From NCBI GenBank assembly GCA_011037195.1, contig JAAEAF010003447.1, positions 62,001-126,000 of the forward strand: 64,000 nt of DNA, read 5' to 3'. Positions 1 to 10,969 of this stretch are shown one piece after another. This DNA is from Triatoma infestans (Eukaryota > Arthropoda > Insecta > Hemiptera > Reduviidae). Numbering within the stretch: position 1 is the first letter of the stretch; every line of letters begins with the position of its first letter. Made by a program: the position numbers and the translations under genes. The notes beneath the pieces are model-generated. The model was not told the origin of the DNA. It searched no databases and was given only the letters and a program-made list of their open reading frames with translations.

Positions 1-567
1 GGGGAGGGCCGGAGGTTAGGTTTTCATCTAAAGTGCTATTAGTTATTACGCACTTCTATCTCTAAATAATGTTATTAAATTATATATGTTGTTGAAATTC
101 CGAGTTTGAATAAAATCGGATAACCGGAAGTGCGTTTACTTTACCACTTTACTAAATGTTTTTTTCACTTTTTCGCGATTTTCTCAAAAATAGCTCCGAC
201 GATTTTCTTGAAACAACTTATATAAGCTTAACATATAAAGATCTATAACTTTTATTTAAACATTTCTCTGGAAAAATTCATTTAAGGGTACTTAAATGGC
301 ATGGAGGGGCGGGGTTACAGCTTCTTCTAAAGTGGTATCATAGTTGATTGTACAATTCTATCATCCAAACAAAATTAATTAGAAATAAATAGATGGCCTA
401 AATTCCAAGTTTTAAGAATATTTTGTAAGCCGGAAGTGCTCTTTTACTGAACAGTTTTTTCAGTTTTCGCCGAATTTCGTTATATTTGGTACACAAACTA
501 TAACCTTTGTCAATTATAATTTTGAGAACAGGAGTAAGAGAAAGTTGTGTGAGTGTTTCACACCAGA
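1..567 (+). mobile_element. Family A repeat, truncated by window start
   Basis: This copy shows the right two thirds of family A. Its monomers carry ccggaagtgc near 125-137 and again near 430. The right end has the 13-mer AGTAAGAGAAAGT at about 534, then GTGTGAGTGTTTCACAC, then CCAGA and an oligo-T run. The '+' strand is defined here as reading toward that CACACCAGA end. No protein is encoded; the short open frames through it follow the repeat and are not genes. Confidence 0.8.
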
Positions 568-595
568 TTTTTTTTTGTGAACATATAATATATAT

Positions 596-896
596 ATGCA
601 TAGATATGTTTTACATATCAATTTACGTACATATTTCCTTGTATTAACCTTGCTTAGATTTCATATTTATTTATTACTTTTACAAGCTCTGACTTATCCC
701 TAAACTTTATACTTATTAGTATAGTACACTCCTGAAATTTCTTATCCCCCCTTAATAAAAATGAGTTTATAAAACACTGAGCACACTTAACACCACCATT
801 AAAATTTATTTATAAAGTATTCTTCAAAACATGCCATTTATTATAGATTATTTTCTAATATCTAATCATAATTTATGATAATTCTATTTTGTCATT

Positions 897-938
<42 letters not shown>

Positions 939-1120
939 TAACATAACCTTATAACCTCCCGCACAAACCCGACAACAAATATCGAAACATTGCGTTGAAG
1001 TGAAATCCCTGCACGAACTTGATACATTTACTCTGAGATGGATGAAAATCCGAAACCGGTCAGGAATAAAAGAAATATGCATGCTACGGCGGATAAAATA
1101 CCAGATATTATCCAGCGTCG
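596..1120 (+). mobile_element. Family B SINE-like repeat, long form
   Basis: The 3' part (about 990-1120) is shared with copies near 8.5, 10.2, 11.4, 26.8 and 34.5-34.8 kb. The 5' part (596-990) matches the copy at 10970-11390. An (AC)n tract at 899-935 lies where the 11.3-kb copy has only a few AC units. In this copy the shared peptide frame (see the 8443-8760 entry) is shifted by an indel. The boundaries are estimates from where similarity to the other copies stops. Confidence 0.65.
899..935. repeat. (AC)n microsatellite
   Basis: About 18 uninterrupted AC units inside the family B copy. Confidence 0.97.
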
Positions 1121-1170
1121 CGGAACGCTTTTACCATCCATATTCAACATATATGTATTGTAAAATGGAT

Positions 1171-1215
1171 GTTAAGGTTTGGTCACAAAATGGTTTATTG
1201 TGACCGAACCTCAAC
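1171..1215. repeat. 18-bp-stem hairpin
   Basis: Positions 1171-1188 and 1198-1215 are inverted repeats matching at 16 of 18 positions, separated by a 9-nt loop. One of the two exceptions would be a G-U pair in RNA. The hairpin lies just beyond the 3' end of the family B copy in otherwise featureless DNA. It could be a remnant of a foldback element or a palindromic transposon end; no function is assigned. Confidence 0.8.
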
Positions 1216-1875
1216 TTAATTTGACAACATCAAGTACAGCGGTCGTAACGAACACCAAAAACACATATACACACCCTCCTCCACAGCTGTAACTGAATAT
1301 AAACAAATCAAATAAAATTTTTGTTACTCAATTTTCTTTTGTTTTTACATTAAATTAATTAAACACTAATAAAGTTGAAACATAAAGTTTTATTCATTAG
1401 GTGTTTTAAATATGTGGAGGGGAAACAAATTAATTTTAAATACTGAAAGAGGAAAAGTGTGAAAACATAATGATTTAAATGAGAAAAACAAATATTTCAG
1501 CGTGACAGAGAGAGAACCAAAAATTTTGTGATGTTAACACGCTGGAGGACGGGAGAGTAATACAGATGAAAAGCGTGTTAATGAAATTTACACGCTTTAC
1601 TTTCAAGGGAAAAACCGTGTTGATGTATTAGAAAAGGCAATTAAGTAGGGAAAACTCTTAAGTTGGATGTTTGTATATGTAAGAAAATCTCTTATTAGTA
1701 ATTCCGTGAGGAAATTTACTATGAAAACAGAATTAAATGTAATCCTCTTTCTTTCACTTTTCCTTCTAGCTTTCCCTCTTTCTTTTTTCTTTCAATTATA
1801 TTGAGCCTATTGTTTACATTTCAAATTTTTGAAAGATTTATTTGCGAACCAAATTGATTTTTGGGAATTCAGTAT
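1216..1875. other. Stretch with no recognised feature
   Basis: AT-rich DNA with pyrimidine tracts near 1742-1795. No coding, RNA or transposon signature was recognised. Part may be the degraded 5' portion of the LINE that becomes recognisable from about 1880. Confidence 0.5.
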
Positions 1876-1879
1876 TTTG

Positions 1880-3375
1880 CTGCGACTTTAAAGGAACCCC
1901 ACCTTAAAGCTAATTCCTATTATATCAATAAACTGTTGAAACTTGATATATCGTATGGATATCACCAGGTATAAAAAGGAAGGTTTCGGGCACAATATAA
2001 AACAGTTAACCGATTATTTTGAAGGAAACTATTTATTTAACAAACATCAATATGGCTACAGAAGAAAATGCTCTACAGTGAATGCAATTTGTGCTTTAAT
2101 AGAAGAAATATATGAAGCCTTTGAAAGAAAGGAAGTATGTGTACCTATTTTCTGTGACCTAAGTAAGGCCTTTGATATGGTGTCACATAAAATACTAATG
2201 GAGAAATTACTCCATTACGGCATTACAGGCAAAGAATGGAATTTTTTCAATCTGTACCTGACAGGCAGACTACAGTATGTTTCTAAAGGAGAAGAAGTTT
2301 CAAGCCCAAAACAAGTTACACACGCAGTTCCACAAGGATCCATTCTTGGACCGCTCCTGTTCTTAATTTATTATAACGACATGGCTGATATCTTCTCAGG
2401 GAATATTATTTTATTTGCCGATGACACCACACTTCGTATCGAGAGGCAAGGACTTGAACGAAGTGGAGACAAAATGCACTATAGATCTGCGAAATTTGAA
2501 GGAATGGTTAAACGCAAATGAGCTCATTTTAAATGAAGAAAAAACTATAAAAAAAGTATTTAGTTTAACCATGAAAGATGAGGACTTACCAGTGAAGTAC
2601 CTTGGAATAACGCTGGATTCGGCTCTAACATGGAGGCATCATTTGCAGAATCTGTGCGGTAAATTAGTACAAGTAGTATACATGCTCAGAAAGCTGAGAG
2701 AAGAAGTATAAGTAGAGGTTTTGAAAACTGCCTAGTACGGGTTGTTTTATTCTAAAATGAGCTATGGTATACTGCTATGGGGAGCAGCTTCTGATAGTAA
2801 TCTAGTGTTTAAGCTACAAAAAAAAAGCAATAAGAACCATGTTTAGAAAAAATAATAGAGATAGTTGTAAAGCATTGTTTAAAGAGCATTCTCTTCTAAC
2901 TTTGCCATCTTTGTTTATTATCACTAATTTATTGGCTATAAAAGATAATACTAATAATGTTTTCAGAAGTGATTTCCATCAATATGGCATAAGAAGCAAA
3001 AAACAACTTACACATTCCAGCTAAAAGACTGAAAAAATCTGATTTGTCTCCAACTATAATGTCTCGGAAAATATATAATAACTTGCCGCATGAAATTCAA
3101 GAAATTGAAGAAAAACAGTTTAGAAAAGTAGTAAGAAGATTTCTGATAGAGAAAACTTTCTACAGTGTTACTGAATATTTAGAATACAAGTGGAATGTTA
3201 CAGAATTTTGTATAGACTAAGTATCCCTGGTTATATGTAAGTTACATTAATTATAAAGAGCAAATTTTATTTAAAGTAAACTCAGTTTCTTTGTACATCA
3301 CAGCTTGAATTTGTTGACGTGCTTATTGTATTTTTGTAATACGTTAAAGCTTAATAAATAAATAAATAAATAAAT
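1880..3375 (+). pseudogene. Decayed LINE, reverse transcriptase domain and 3' end
   Basis: This is a 5'-truncated non-LTR retrotransposon of the jockey/CR1 type common in insects. The 1943-2521 frame carries RT motifs in order: HQYGYRRKCST, the first catalytic aspartate in FCDLSKAFDMV, VPQGSILGPLLF, and the catalytic LFADDTTL box at about 2410-2435. A frameshift just after the FADD box moves the coding sequence to the frame of 2415-2711 (KEWLNANELILNEEKT, then VKYLGITLD). After a stop near 2709 the thumb-like region continues (SYGILLWG near 2760; FRKNNRDSCKALF from 2839). The C-terminal tail (YNNLPHEIQEIEEKQF through FCID) lies in another frame and stops near 3220. The endonuclease domain is absent. 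The element ends in an (AATA)n tail at 3352-3375. Multiple frame breaks mean it is not functional. Confidence 0.88.
3352..3375 (+). repeat. (AATA)n LINE tail
   Basis: Six tetranucleotide units directly after the LINE 3' UTR, typical of the 3' tail copied during target-primed reverse transcription. Confidence 0.85.
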
Positions 3376-3839
3376 ACGGAACTTTAGTGAATTGTTCAGT
3401 TTAATTATTTTTACTTTCTCTTTTTTTTTGTTTAGGATGCATACGACTTCAATGAATTCCTTAAATATTGAATACACACTCTATATACACTCTATGTATG
3501 TAAATATCATCATTTCTATTTGAAACATTTTTCTAGAAATATTCCTTTTATGAGGATATATAGGAAGGCCTGTAATTTTCTTCCAAACTGTCAAGATAGA
3601 CTTGACAAGTATTCTAATTTTTTTTTGCGGTCTATTTTTTGCGGTCTATTTTTTGCGGTCTATTCTCGAAAGTGGTTCTTGTGATGTTCGTTAAACATGA
3701 AATATTAACTGCAGTAACATAAGAACCGATCACTTAGTTTTGAAACATTGTATTGGACTAATTTATTTATATGAAGAATCTTTTGTAGGTAGAGTAGGCT
3801 TAAGTTTTAACTGCTTATAAAATAGAATCTGAGATAGCA

Positions 3840-4105
3840 AGTGTAGTTGTGTGGAGATATGGAGGAGACTCTCATACACCTCCTAATAGAGTGGGAAGCC
3901 ATTATCCGGAGAAGATTCGGAAGCCTGGGTAGTTACCAAAAGATGGAGAAAGATATCTCCCTTCTTTACAACCTTTCCAGATTTGAGATTCCTCCAAAGA
4001 TCCTAATCTGGAAGGGGTGCTATAGCTGAGTAGTCTTACCCTTGGCACAAGTGGGCAGTACATCAGAACTCTTTTGGTCGCAATGCACTATACCAAAATA
4101 AAAAA
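3840..4105 (+). pseudogene. 3' remnant of a second LINE (C-terminal zinc motif)
   Basis: A frame at 3847-4029 reads CGDMEETLIHLLIEWEA followed by IIRRRFGSLG. This fits the Cys-rich C-terminus of LINE ORF2 proteins (pattern C..C, then EET..H.L.EC), with the last cysteine apparently replaced by tryptophan. An upstream cysteine pair is visible near 3838-3852. The sequence after the stop (about 4030-4100) looks like a LINE 3' UTR. Only the extreme 3' end survives. It is unrelated in sequence to the LINE at 1.9-3.4 kb. Family membership rests on this short motif. Confidence 0.55.
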
Positions 4106-4109
4106 GCCA

Positions 4110-4594
4110 ATTCATACTTAAAAAGCTTTAAGAACTAGACGTTTGGATATTTAATAGTTCATTCTGTAAACAATTAACCAGTTTTTAATTAATTGAAGGT
4201 GAGAAACGAGACTGGAGGTCTAATCCTCATAAGAGCTATATCCAGAAAAACTTTATACAGAGAAAAAATGGATAAAAAAGGAAGAGAAAGAAAAAGAATG
4301 CACACAATATGAGAAAAGTGGAAAATTGATGTCACGCTACCGATTTTTCTTTTTTAGTACATCCTCTCTTCTTACTTTCCGCCTTCTTCATACAAACACA
4401 CACTCACTCAATTCACAATGCTTTTCACTTCTATACCATTTTCTACAATCCAGTTTCTTGGTTACAATTTGACAAAGCAACACAACAGTTTTCTGGGGGA
4501 AAAACTTCACACATGGTTGTTTTTCACACACCAATCCATAAACTTCCCAATACAAACTCATCCAATGCACACACATATTACCTTTTCATATATC

Positions 4595-4631
<37 letters not shown>

Positions 4632-4730
4632 CTGTAAAACCTATAAGAATGTGTACACTGGAGGCGTAACAAAATCTCCTAAGGTTCCCTTATCTTACTT
4701 TTCTTTTAATTTTTATTAAACGCAGAGTTT
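4110..4730. other. No gene; (AC)n tract only
   Basis: Low-complexity AT-rich DNA with a 28-nt (AC)n tract at 4604-4631. The open frames over the tract encode only HTHT repeats. Confidence 0.6.
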
Positions 4731-4734
4731 TTTA

Positions 4735-4862
4735 CTTTTTCTTTTTTTTAATACCTATTTCTTTCGCTTCCTCTTAAGTAAGTGGAAGTATTTTTTCTTT
4801 TTTAGTTTAAAGCGTATTAACATTTCTGGTCAATGGCGCCCGGAACCTTCTCACTCTAATGC
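4735..4862 (+). repeat. Repeat shared with 52990-53083 (primer-binding-site-like motif)
   Basis: A pyrimidine tract followed by GGTCAATGGCGCCCGGAAC matches the region at about 52990-53083, where the core reads GGTCATTGGCGCCCGGAGC. TGGCGCCC preceded by CA plus one base resembles the primer-binding site after an LTR, but no LTR is recognisable on the left here. Confidence 0.5.
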
Positions 4863-4959
4863 CGGCCTCCAGACAGTGTTCTTTCGTTACGATAACACTG
4901 TTCATCATCGGAAAGTGGACTCGAGCCCAACGCTTCTCCGTGGGAGTTCAGTGGAAGTA

Positions 4960-5112
4960 TCAGAGGAATCCAGAGGAAGTATTGCGATTGTGCAGATTTA
5001 GAAATTGAGTTTTCCGAGGAAATACATGTTTTTGGAGACCATTGAATACGAAAAAATGTTTTTAGCGAATGGTCTGTGTGTATGTGTTTATATATATATA
5101 TATATATATATA
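4960..5112 (+). mobile_element. Family A fragment, left end to microsatellite
   Basis: The sequence runs from ggaagtattgcgattgtg through the ggaaatacatg box to aatggtctgtgtg, then passes into a (TA)n tract at 5089-5112 at the position where other copies have (GT)n. Confidence 0.7.
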
Positions 5113-5344
5113 ATACAGGGTGTCCCATTTAAATAGGACATTTTTGACATAACTCTTAAACGATAGAAGATATCTAAAAAGTGAACAAAAAGTTTGTTGA
5201 AGTATTTTCGCTTTAGATTACGATGATGTTAATGTTTTTTTATTTTATTGCCGCCTTACACCTTGAATCGGTGGTAGAAATCGTGGCGATTTTTTTTTTA
5301 CCCCCACTATATAACTTTGTGGTAAAAAAAGTGATAGGTCACGA
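5113..5344. other. Unclassified repeat-like segment
   Basis: It begins acagggtgtcccattt, which looks like a transposon terminus, but no matching second end was found in the window. Confidence 0.35.
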
Positions 5345-5985
5345 TGTGTTTAGTTGGTATAGTGAATTTAATGAAACTCGTTGATCTCTTTATGGAGAAA
5401 ATCGCAAAAAACTGAAAAACTATTCAGTAAAGTTGCACTGCCGATAAACCAATTTTGTTCAATCTAGGAATTTAGGAATCACATTTTATTGTAATTAATA
5501 TTATACATAATATATGACAGAATGGTATATTACACTGATATAACACTTTAGAGGAAACATACCCCTACCTTTCCCACAAAACACACTTTAAATGAAATAA
5601 AAGTTATAGTTCTTTATATTGTGTAAGTTGATACATACACTAAGTTTAAAGAAAATTGTTGCAGTCATTTTCGAGACAATCGCAAAAGAACTGGAAAATA
5701 CACTCAACAAAGTCATACTTCCGGTTGATTTGTTTTTACCAAAACCTTATTGTTCAGGTTTCCCCTTGGTGAAATTTTAAACGAAATAAGTTTGAACATT
5801 CTAGGATTTTCGAAGTTTTTGAGTTGTGCTGACTATACAGAGAGAGCAATATGTAAAAAACAAAAATTTCATAGAACCTCAAAACGTGTACTTCCGGTGA
5901 AACCTCGATATCGAAAATTTGACACGATTGCAATACTTCTTCTCACCAGCAATAAGAGATATTGCAACTAATTTTTGGGGAAAAT
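5345..5985 (-). mobile_element. Family A fragment
   Basis: Degenerate minus-strand copy. Monomer sequence (cactttagagg, ccgcgattg-like segments, acttccggttg at about 5718) is followed by the cacgattgcaatacttcttctcac left-end hairpin region in reverse. Confidence 0.7.
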
Positions 5986-7135
5986 TTCACTATATGATTA
6001 GAAAGGGGGATTCACAATATGAGGATTTACAATACTAAGAAAATGTCTTATGAGTGTGTCATGTCAAATTTAAAAATAAATTAATAAAAAGATAAAGTCT
6101 TAGAATTATGTAGCTCAGTCGATTGTTAAAGTATTCGCTAAAAACTTGCAATATTCTAAGAACATCCCAAACTAGTAGTCATAAATCTGGATAATAGCGA
6201 TTGTCAGAAACAGGTCTTACATGGGAGTAAAGAGATCACGCCCAACCATAGATATATGCGTGCGTGTGTGTGTATGGTTGTGTGGGCGGGATCTTAGAAT
6301 GTTTGATACAGAATAGGATCACCAGTGTCGCCGCCAACCATCAAGTGAAGAGTGTTTCAATGTACGAGAAACATTAAGCAGAAGGGAAAAAACCCTGCCT
6401 GTAAACTGAGCAGGGTATCATCTTCCGGTGGAATGTTTTCACCAGTGTTTAGTACACTCCTGTAGGACTAGGAGTGGTGCGGCAACGTATGGCAGTAAGT
6501 TCAGTTACCCAGAATTGTAACGACTTTGGAGACAAGTGGTGTGTGTGCGTTTGGAAGTTAAAAACAGACGCATACACGCATACAAACACACTTGCATACA
6601 TCCGCGCGCACATTACACATTATGAAACGCCATAACTTGATAACTGTTGTGCAGGTAGGAGGTGCGCGTTAGGTAGACGAAGTCTCCGACAGCTGTACCA
6701 TCAACAGCATTCCACCACACTTCCAACCCTGTGTAAGGGTATGGTGCAAGTGCTTCATCTTCATAGAAATTGTAGATAATGCTTCTTCCTCTTTAGCATT
6801 ATTTCCTTAATCATACTCCTTACTAAGGAAGAGACAACTAATAAAGCCAGTTGTGAATCGAAACACATTACATAATCTCTGCAGCTAATTGGCAAAATCC
6901 TTTTTTGAAAAGAAAAGAAAACCTGGAGAATTCTCCAGACAGAAACACATATGACGTTAATAGGCTGCCTAAAGAAGGATGTTAATATCACTAGCAGGAT
7001 TTCAGACGCAATCAGACTTGCAAATTTCCTGTTTTTTTGGCACAGATGTCGGTAGAGTCTATTCCAAACATTCTCTTCTTATATGGTGTTTTCATCATAG
7101 AACCTTATGCATGGAAGTCATATTGTGTTACAAAA
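5986..7135. other. Stretch without recognised genes
   Basis: About 6240-6760 is less AT-rich than its surroundings and contains a short hairpin, CCCTGC at 6393-6398 with GCAGGG at 6410-6415. No coding similarity was recognised on either strand. The frames at 6761-6991 and 6979-7476 show no conserved motif. Confidence 0.5.
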
Positions 7136-7140
7136 AAAAA

Positions 7141-7445
7141 TCTGGTGTGAAACACTCACTCCACTTTCTCTTGCCCCTGTTAATACAATTATATAAAAGA
7201 AATGACAAGTTTTCTTTGAATTTCAAATTCGTATGCACTTGTCCAATCATAAATATAGAGATGGTCGGAAGACAAGTAGATAGCAAGGCAGGTGGTAAAA
7301 GTGATTATATTGTAGCCCTCCAGAAAGCGCCAATAACATTGAATCAACCCCATATAATATTTGAAATTGTAATTGCTGCAGGATCGTTTTTATTTGTTCA
7401 ATGTTTAAAAGAAATCGTTGTAGATCTTTTTATAAAAATTAAAAA
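7141..7445 (-). mobile_element. Family A, variant-core subfamily
   Basis: It starts with tctggtgtgaaacactcac and the degenerate 13-mer, but the interior (about 7200-7400, with gtgattatattgtagccc) matches copies at 15.1, 26.0 and 37.6 kb and not the standard monomers. The termini are thus shared with a different core. Confidence 0.6.
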
Positions 7446-8320
7446 CACTAAAAACCTAATCTATAATGTAGCGTGATCCGGTCACGCTAACCCGGAAACT
7501 TGAGTGTTTTTTTTTGAGAATGGCGATGGAAGTCCAAAAGATCACGCAATACTAAGTGTTGATAAAGTTGATAAACGACTCTCCTGGAATCTGCACACCA
7601 GATTTAAAGTACTGGAACTCAACAGACAATACAAAGCTCTTTCTTCATTACTTATTAATTGCTTAATTACAACAACATCAAAAAACTCTTTTGGGCATAT
7701 AGATGCGAGGTTTTGGCCTACTGAAACTACAAGCCGAAATGATTAAGGAATATTCTTGCAAGGATTTTCAAGTTTTGCGGGTATATCTACTGACGAAGTG
7801 TTATATTTCTTGATGTAACACTTGATGTTCTATTACTAGGGCAATAACAGGTACAGAGAGTACACAAATGGAGGCACATTTGGGTTTATATGGCTTAAGT
7901 TCAACTATACTTGGGTAATATGATCTGAGATATGTACTCTCGGATGATAGCTCCCGGCCATCCTGCTGTTAGCTTAGATTAAATTTACAACTGAGATCAA
8001 ACTGCCAATTTAACAGTATGTCAATTTGCTGCCATCTAACCTGGAAACCGTAACTAATGGGAAATTAGTTGAATTAATCCGAACGCTATCCTTGCTACTA
8101 ACAACTCGCTTTGACATCAAGGAACAATAATACAGTAACATAGGAGACATGAATTTCAGAGTGAGGTTCCGATAATTTACTTAGTTCAACTTCATACAAT
8201 TTCAGAGTAATGCTGAATGATTGGATAGATTGTTTTTTAAATTCTCTGGAATCACTTATAAACGAAAATACATTAATAGGATTTTTCTTGTATTTCCTGT
8301 ATAAAATAATGTAAAACAAA
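7446..8320. other. Stretch without recognised features
   Basis: No supported gene. Open frames here (for example 7504-7746) have no recognisable domain. Confidence 0.5.
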
Positions 8321-9344
8321 TCTGGTGGGAAACACTCACACGACTTTTCCCAACTGTGAAATGGCAAATTTTCTTCACACTTACAATTCTTATTAGTGTT
8401 TAAAACCGTCGGCATTTTTTTGGAGAAAATCACAAAAAAACTACATTTTTTTTTAATATGTGGATGGATCCGCAATGCTGGATAACATCTGGTATTTTAT
8501 CCGTCGTAGCATGCATATTTATTTTCTTCCTGACCGGTTTCGGATTTTCATCCATCGTCAGAGCAAATTCACCAAGTTCATGTAGAGAGTTCACTTCAAC
8601 GTACTTTTTTTTTCCTACACCATGACTTCGGCTATTCAACCATTCAGCCATCGCGCGGCCCAGTATAAAAGAACTAGGCTGCATTGGCGATTGATGTTGT
8701 TCGTTTAGTTGGATATCCAGCGGGCCTTGAGAACAATCTCGGACGCGAACACCCTCCCCCATCACAAAAAACTGAAAAACTTATTCAGTAAAATCGCACT
8801 TCCTGTCATCCCATTTTCTTCAAACTCAGAATTTCAACGACATATTCAATTTTAATTAATAGATTTAGATGATAGAATTGTGTAATAAACCGAAATAGCT
8901 CTTTAGAGGGAACCATAACCCCAAACCCTCCCCCAAAGTGCCCTTAAATGAAATTTCCCAGAGAAATTTTTTTCAATAAAAGTTGTAGCTCTTTTTTATA
9001 TGGGTAGCTGAGTAAAGTTAAAAAAAAAATCGTTGAAGCCGTTTTTGAGAAAATCACAAAAAACTAAAAAAAAAACCTTCACAAAGTAGGAATTCCGGTT
9101 GATGGATTTGGCCCGAAACCTTTTTGTCTGATGCGGTGGTATAGCGGAAGAATATAAAGTTTAGGCTTTCTGTGATTTTGTCGCCTTTAAGAAATATTTT
9201 GTTAACACTCCCAACACACATACAGATTATTCGCTAAAACATTTTTTTCAAGGGACCAGAAAACATGTGTTTTCTATGAAATCTCAATTTGAAACTTTGA
9301 CACGATCGCAGTACTTCTTCCTCATTTTAGGAGTAAGAGAAAGT
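8321..9344 (-). mobile_element. Family A copy, both ends present, interrupted
   Basis: It begins with tctggtgggaaacactcacac at 8321 and ends with ctcattttaggagtaagagaaagt at 9344. A 318-bp family B element sits at 8443-8760, flanked by a duplicated atcacaaaaaaact (8429-8442 and 8761-8773). Without the insertion the copy would be about 0.7 kb. Confidence 0.85.
8443..8760 (-). mobile_element. Family B SINE-like element with target duplication
   Basis: The best-bounded family B copy. Read on the minus strand it starts with a G-rich leader (GGGGGAGGGTGTTCGCGTCC) and ends in an A-run. It is flanked by a 13-14 bp target duplication (ATCACAAAAAA(A)CT). Long duplications and an A-rich 3' tail are marks of LINE-mediated retroposition. 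A box-A-like TGGCTGAATGG lies about 135 bp from the 5' end, but no clear B box follows, so tRNA ancestry is uncertain. The 3' 140 bp is the part shared by all copies. It contains an open frame reading SLHELGEFALTMDENPKPV and later DKIPDVIQHCGS. Confidence 0.75.
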
Positions 9345-9904
9345 AAAACTGCCATCAAAATGCTAAATGTCGTTACTGTTTTGAAGAGGCATGTTACATA
9401 AAACGTGTAGATTAATGTTTAGTATTGAAGTGTTGTCAAGTAGTAAAACCGAAAATGAGATGACGGTCGTTGTCGATGATCGTGCTATATCTATATCATA
9501 TAAGTGAATTCATCATATCATCATGTAGTTTGCGACATCGTCATCTCACTATACGGTAAATATGTTTTTCGTGCACGCTCTCTAATTCTATTCACTTATA
9601 TGACCCAATATGGGCGAACGTTAACCACAACAATTAACGAGGCTAGTACTCTCTCTCCGTCACTCGTATATGTAAGAACATTTTACATTCAATCCGTGAA
9701 CACTTTATGGTCGGTCATTTTATATTCCTGACTGAATTACTTTAGAAAGAGTCGAGTCGTCAAATATTTTATGTTTCCCTAAATTCGTCTATAACTAGTT
9801 GTAACCAGTTTATGAAAGGTAACAACTAGTTGGAGTGTTACCACTTAGGAAAGGACTTTTGGAAATATTATACAAATTTTTACTTTTTCTTACCGACTGA
9901 TAAG
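9345..9904. other. Stretch without recognised features
   Basis: No supported gene or repeat boundary. A near-perfect 21-bp palindrome built from CGATATCGAT lies at the right edge, about 9915-9936, where family A sequence resumes. Confidence 0.5.
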
Positions 9905-10060
9905 GAAGGAAAATCGATATCGATTATCGATATCGTGTTTTCACCAGAAATACACGTTTTGAAACTTCCTGAGTCTGAAAATTGGTTATTAGAAATTGGT
10001 ATGTGTGGCCAGCATAACTCAAAATGTGGAAAATCGCAGAAAGTTTAAACTTGATATTTC
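9905..10060 (+). mobile_element. Family A fragment, left part
   Basis: It runs from the cgatatcg box through ttttcaccagaaatacacg to cagcataactcaaaatg and aacttgatatttc, then stops matching. Matching sequence resumes near 11905 (gtcaaccggaa), so the 10.06-11.9 kb segment is an insertion into this copy. Confidence 0.65.
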
Positions 10061-10066
10061 ATTGTG

Positions 10067-10117
10067 AAAATGTAGTGAACTTGATGAGGAATGATTACGT
10101 TCTGGTTCGGTCATGAT
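10067..10117 (+). repeat. 51-bp direct repeat, left copy
   Basis: It matches 11850-11900 in the same orientation, differing at about four positions. The pair brackets the inverted pair of family B arms. Confidence 0.9.
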
Positions 10118-10195
10118 CACGGTACCAAACAATAAGGTCTGGGTCATAATCAGTTGTAGTAGATATTTATGGGGGTTAGTGGGAAGAAAAATAAC

Positions 10196-10469
10196 TTATG
10201 GTATTTTATCCGTCGTAGCATGCATATTTATTTCCTTCCTAACCGGTTTCAGATTTTCATCCATCGTCAGAGCAAATTCACCAAGTTCGTGTAGAGTTTA
10301 TTTCAACGTAATGTTTCTATTACTTTTCTCACACTTGTTGGTTGTATATAATTATGTGGGGAGGTTATAAGGTTATGTTTCTAGGTGTATATGATTAATG
10401 GCAAAATGGAATTATTGTAAGTTATGATTAGACATTAGAAAAATAGTGTATAATAAATTTGTTTTCTGT
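10196..10469 (-). mobile_element. Family B copy, left arm of inverted pair
   Basis: Minus-strand family B sequence. The shared 3' part covers 10200-10300 and the 5' extension reaches about 10466. It is the reverse complement of 11230-11490. Confidence 0.8.
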
Positions 10470-10969
10470 TAAATTATAGTTTATTTGGTCATTCATTATG
10501 TTTTTGTGGATAGTCTTGTGTTTGTATATTTCCGTTTTTTCTAGAATGTCCATTCTATAATTCAGACACACTCTCTAAGGTCATTCCCCATACCTAACTA
10601 TATTACAAACATACCACCAACTAGTATACAACACATATCTATGTATGTATGTATGCATATGCATATATATATATATACATATCCACCCACACAAAAAAAA
10701 AAGTTGCATGATGCATGAACCTCTTATTAAATTCTAACCTGTGGAACCAAATTTTCTTATTTCCCGGATACAGATTATGTGCATGATGCTTTTAAATTCT
10801 CCTACCGAGCCCTATTCTTAACAAATGTCACCTTATCTCTCTAAACATATTACTATAATTTAAACATAAAAAAATATAATTTAAAAACAAGCATGATAAA
10901 TAAAAACGAATACATTTGATTTCCTCTAATATTTATTTTAACTTTTCTCCAATTTACCGTTTGCTGCCA
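10470..10969. other. Spacer between inverted family B arms
   Basis: AT-rich sequence with short ATGT and AT repeats near 10640-10680. No gene was recognised. Confidence 0.5.

Noticed and set aside
4418..4719. Two overlapping plus-strand open frames with His-Thr repeats
   Set aside because: They are translations of the (AC)n microsatellite in two frames; no flanking domain or codon structure supports a gene.
6979..7476. 165-codon open frame
   Set aside because: The second half lies in the family A variant core and includes its terminal repeat; no motif, and equivalent positions in other copies are not open.
8098..8475. 125-codon minus-strand frame
   Set aside because: It crosses a family A end and a family B boundary, so it is a chance fusion of repeat sequence.
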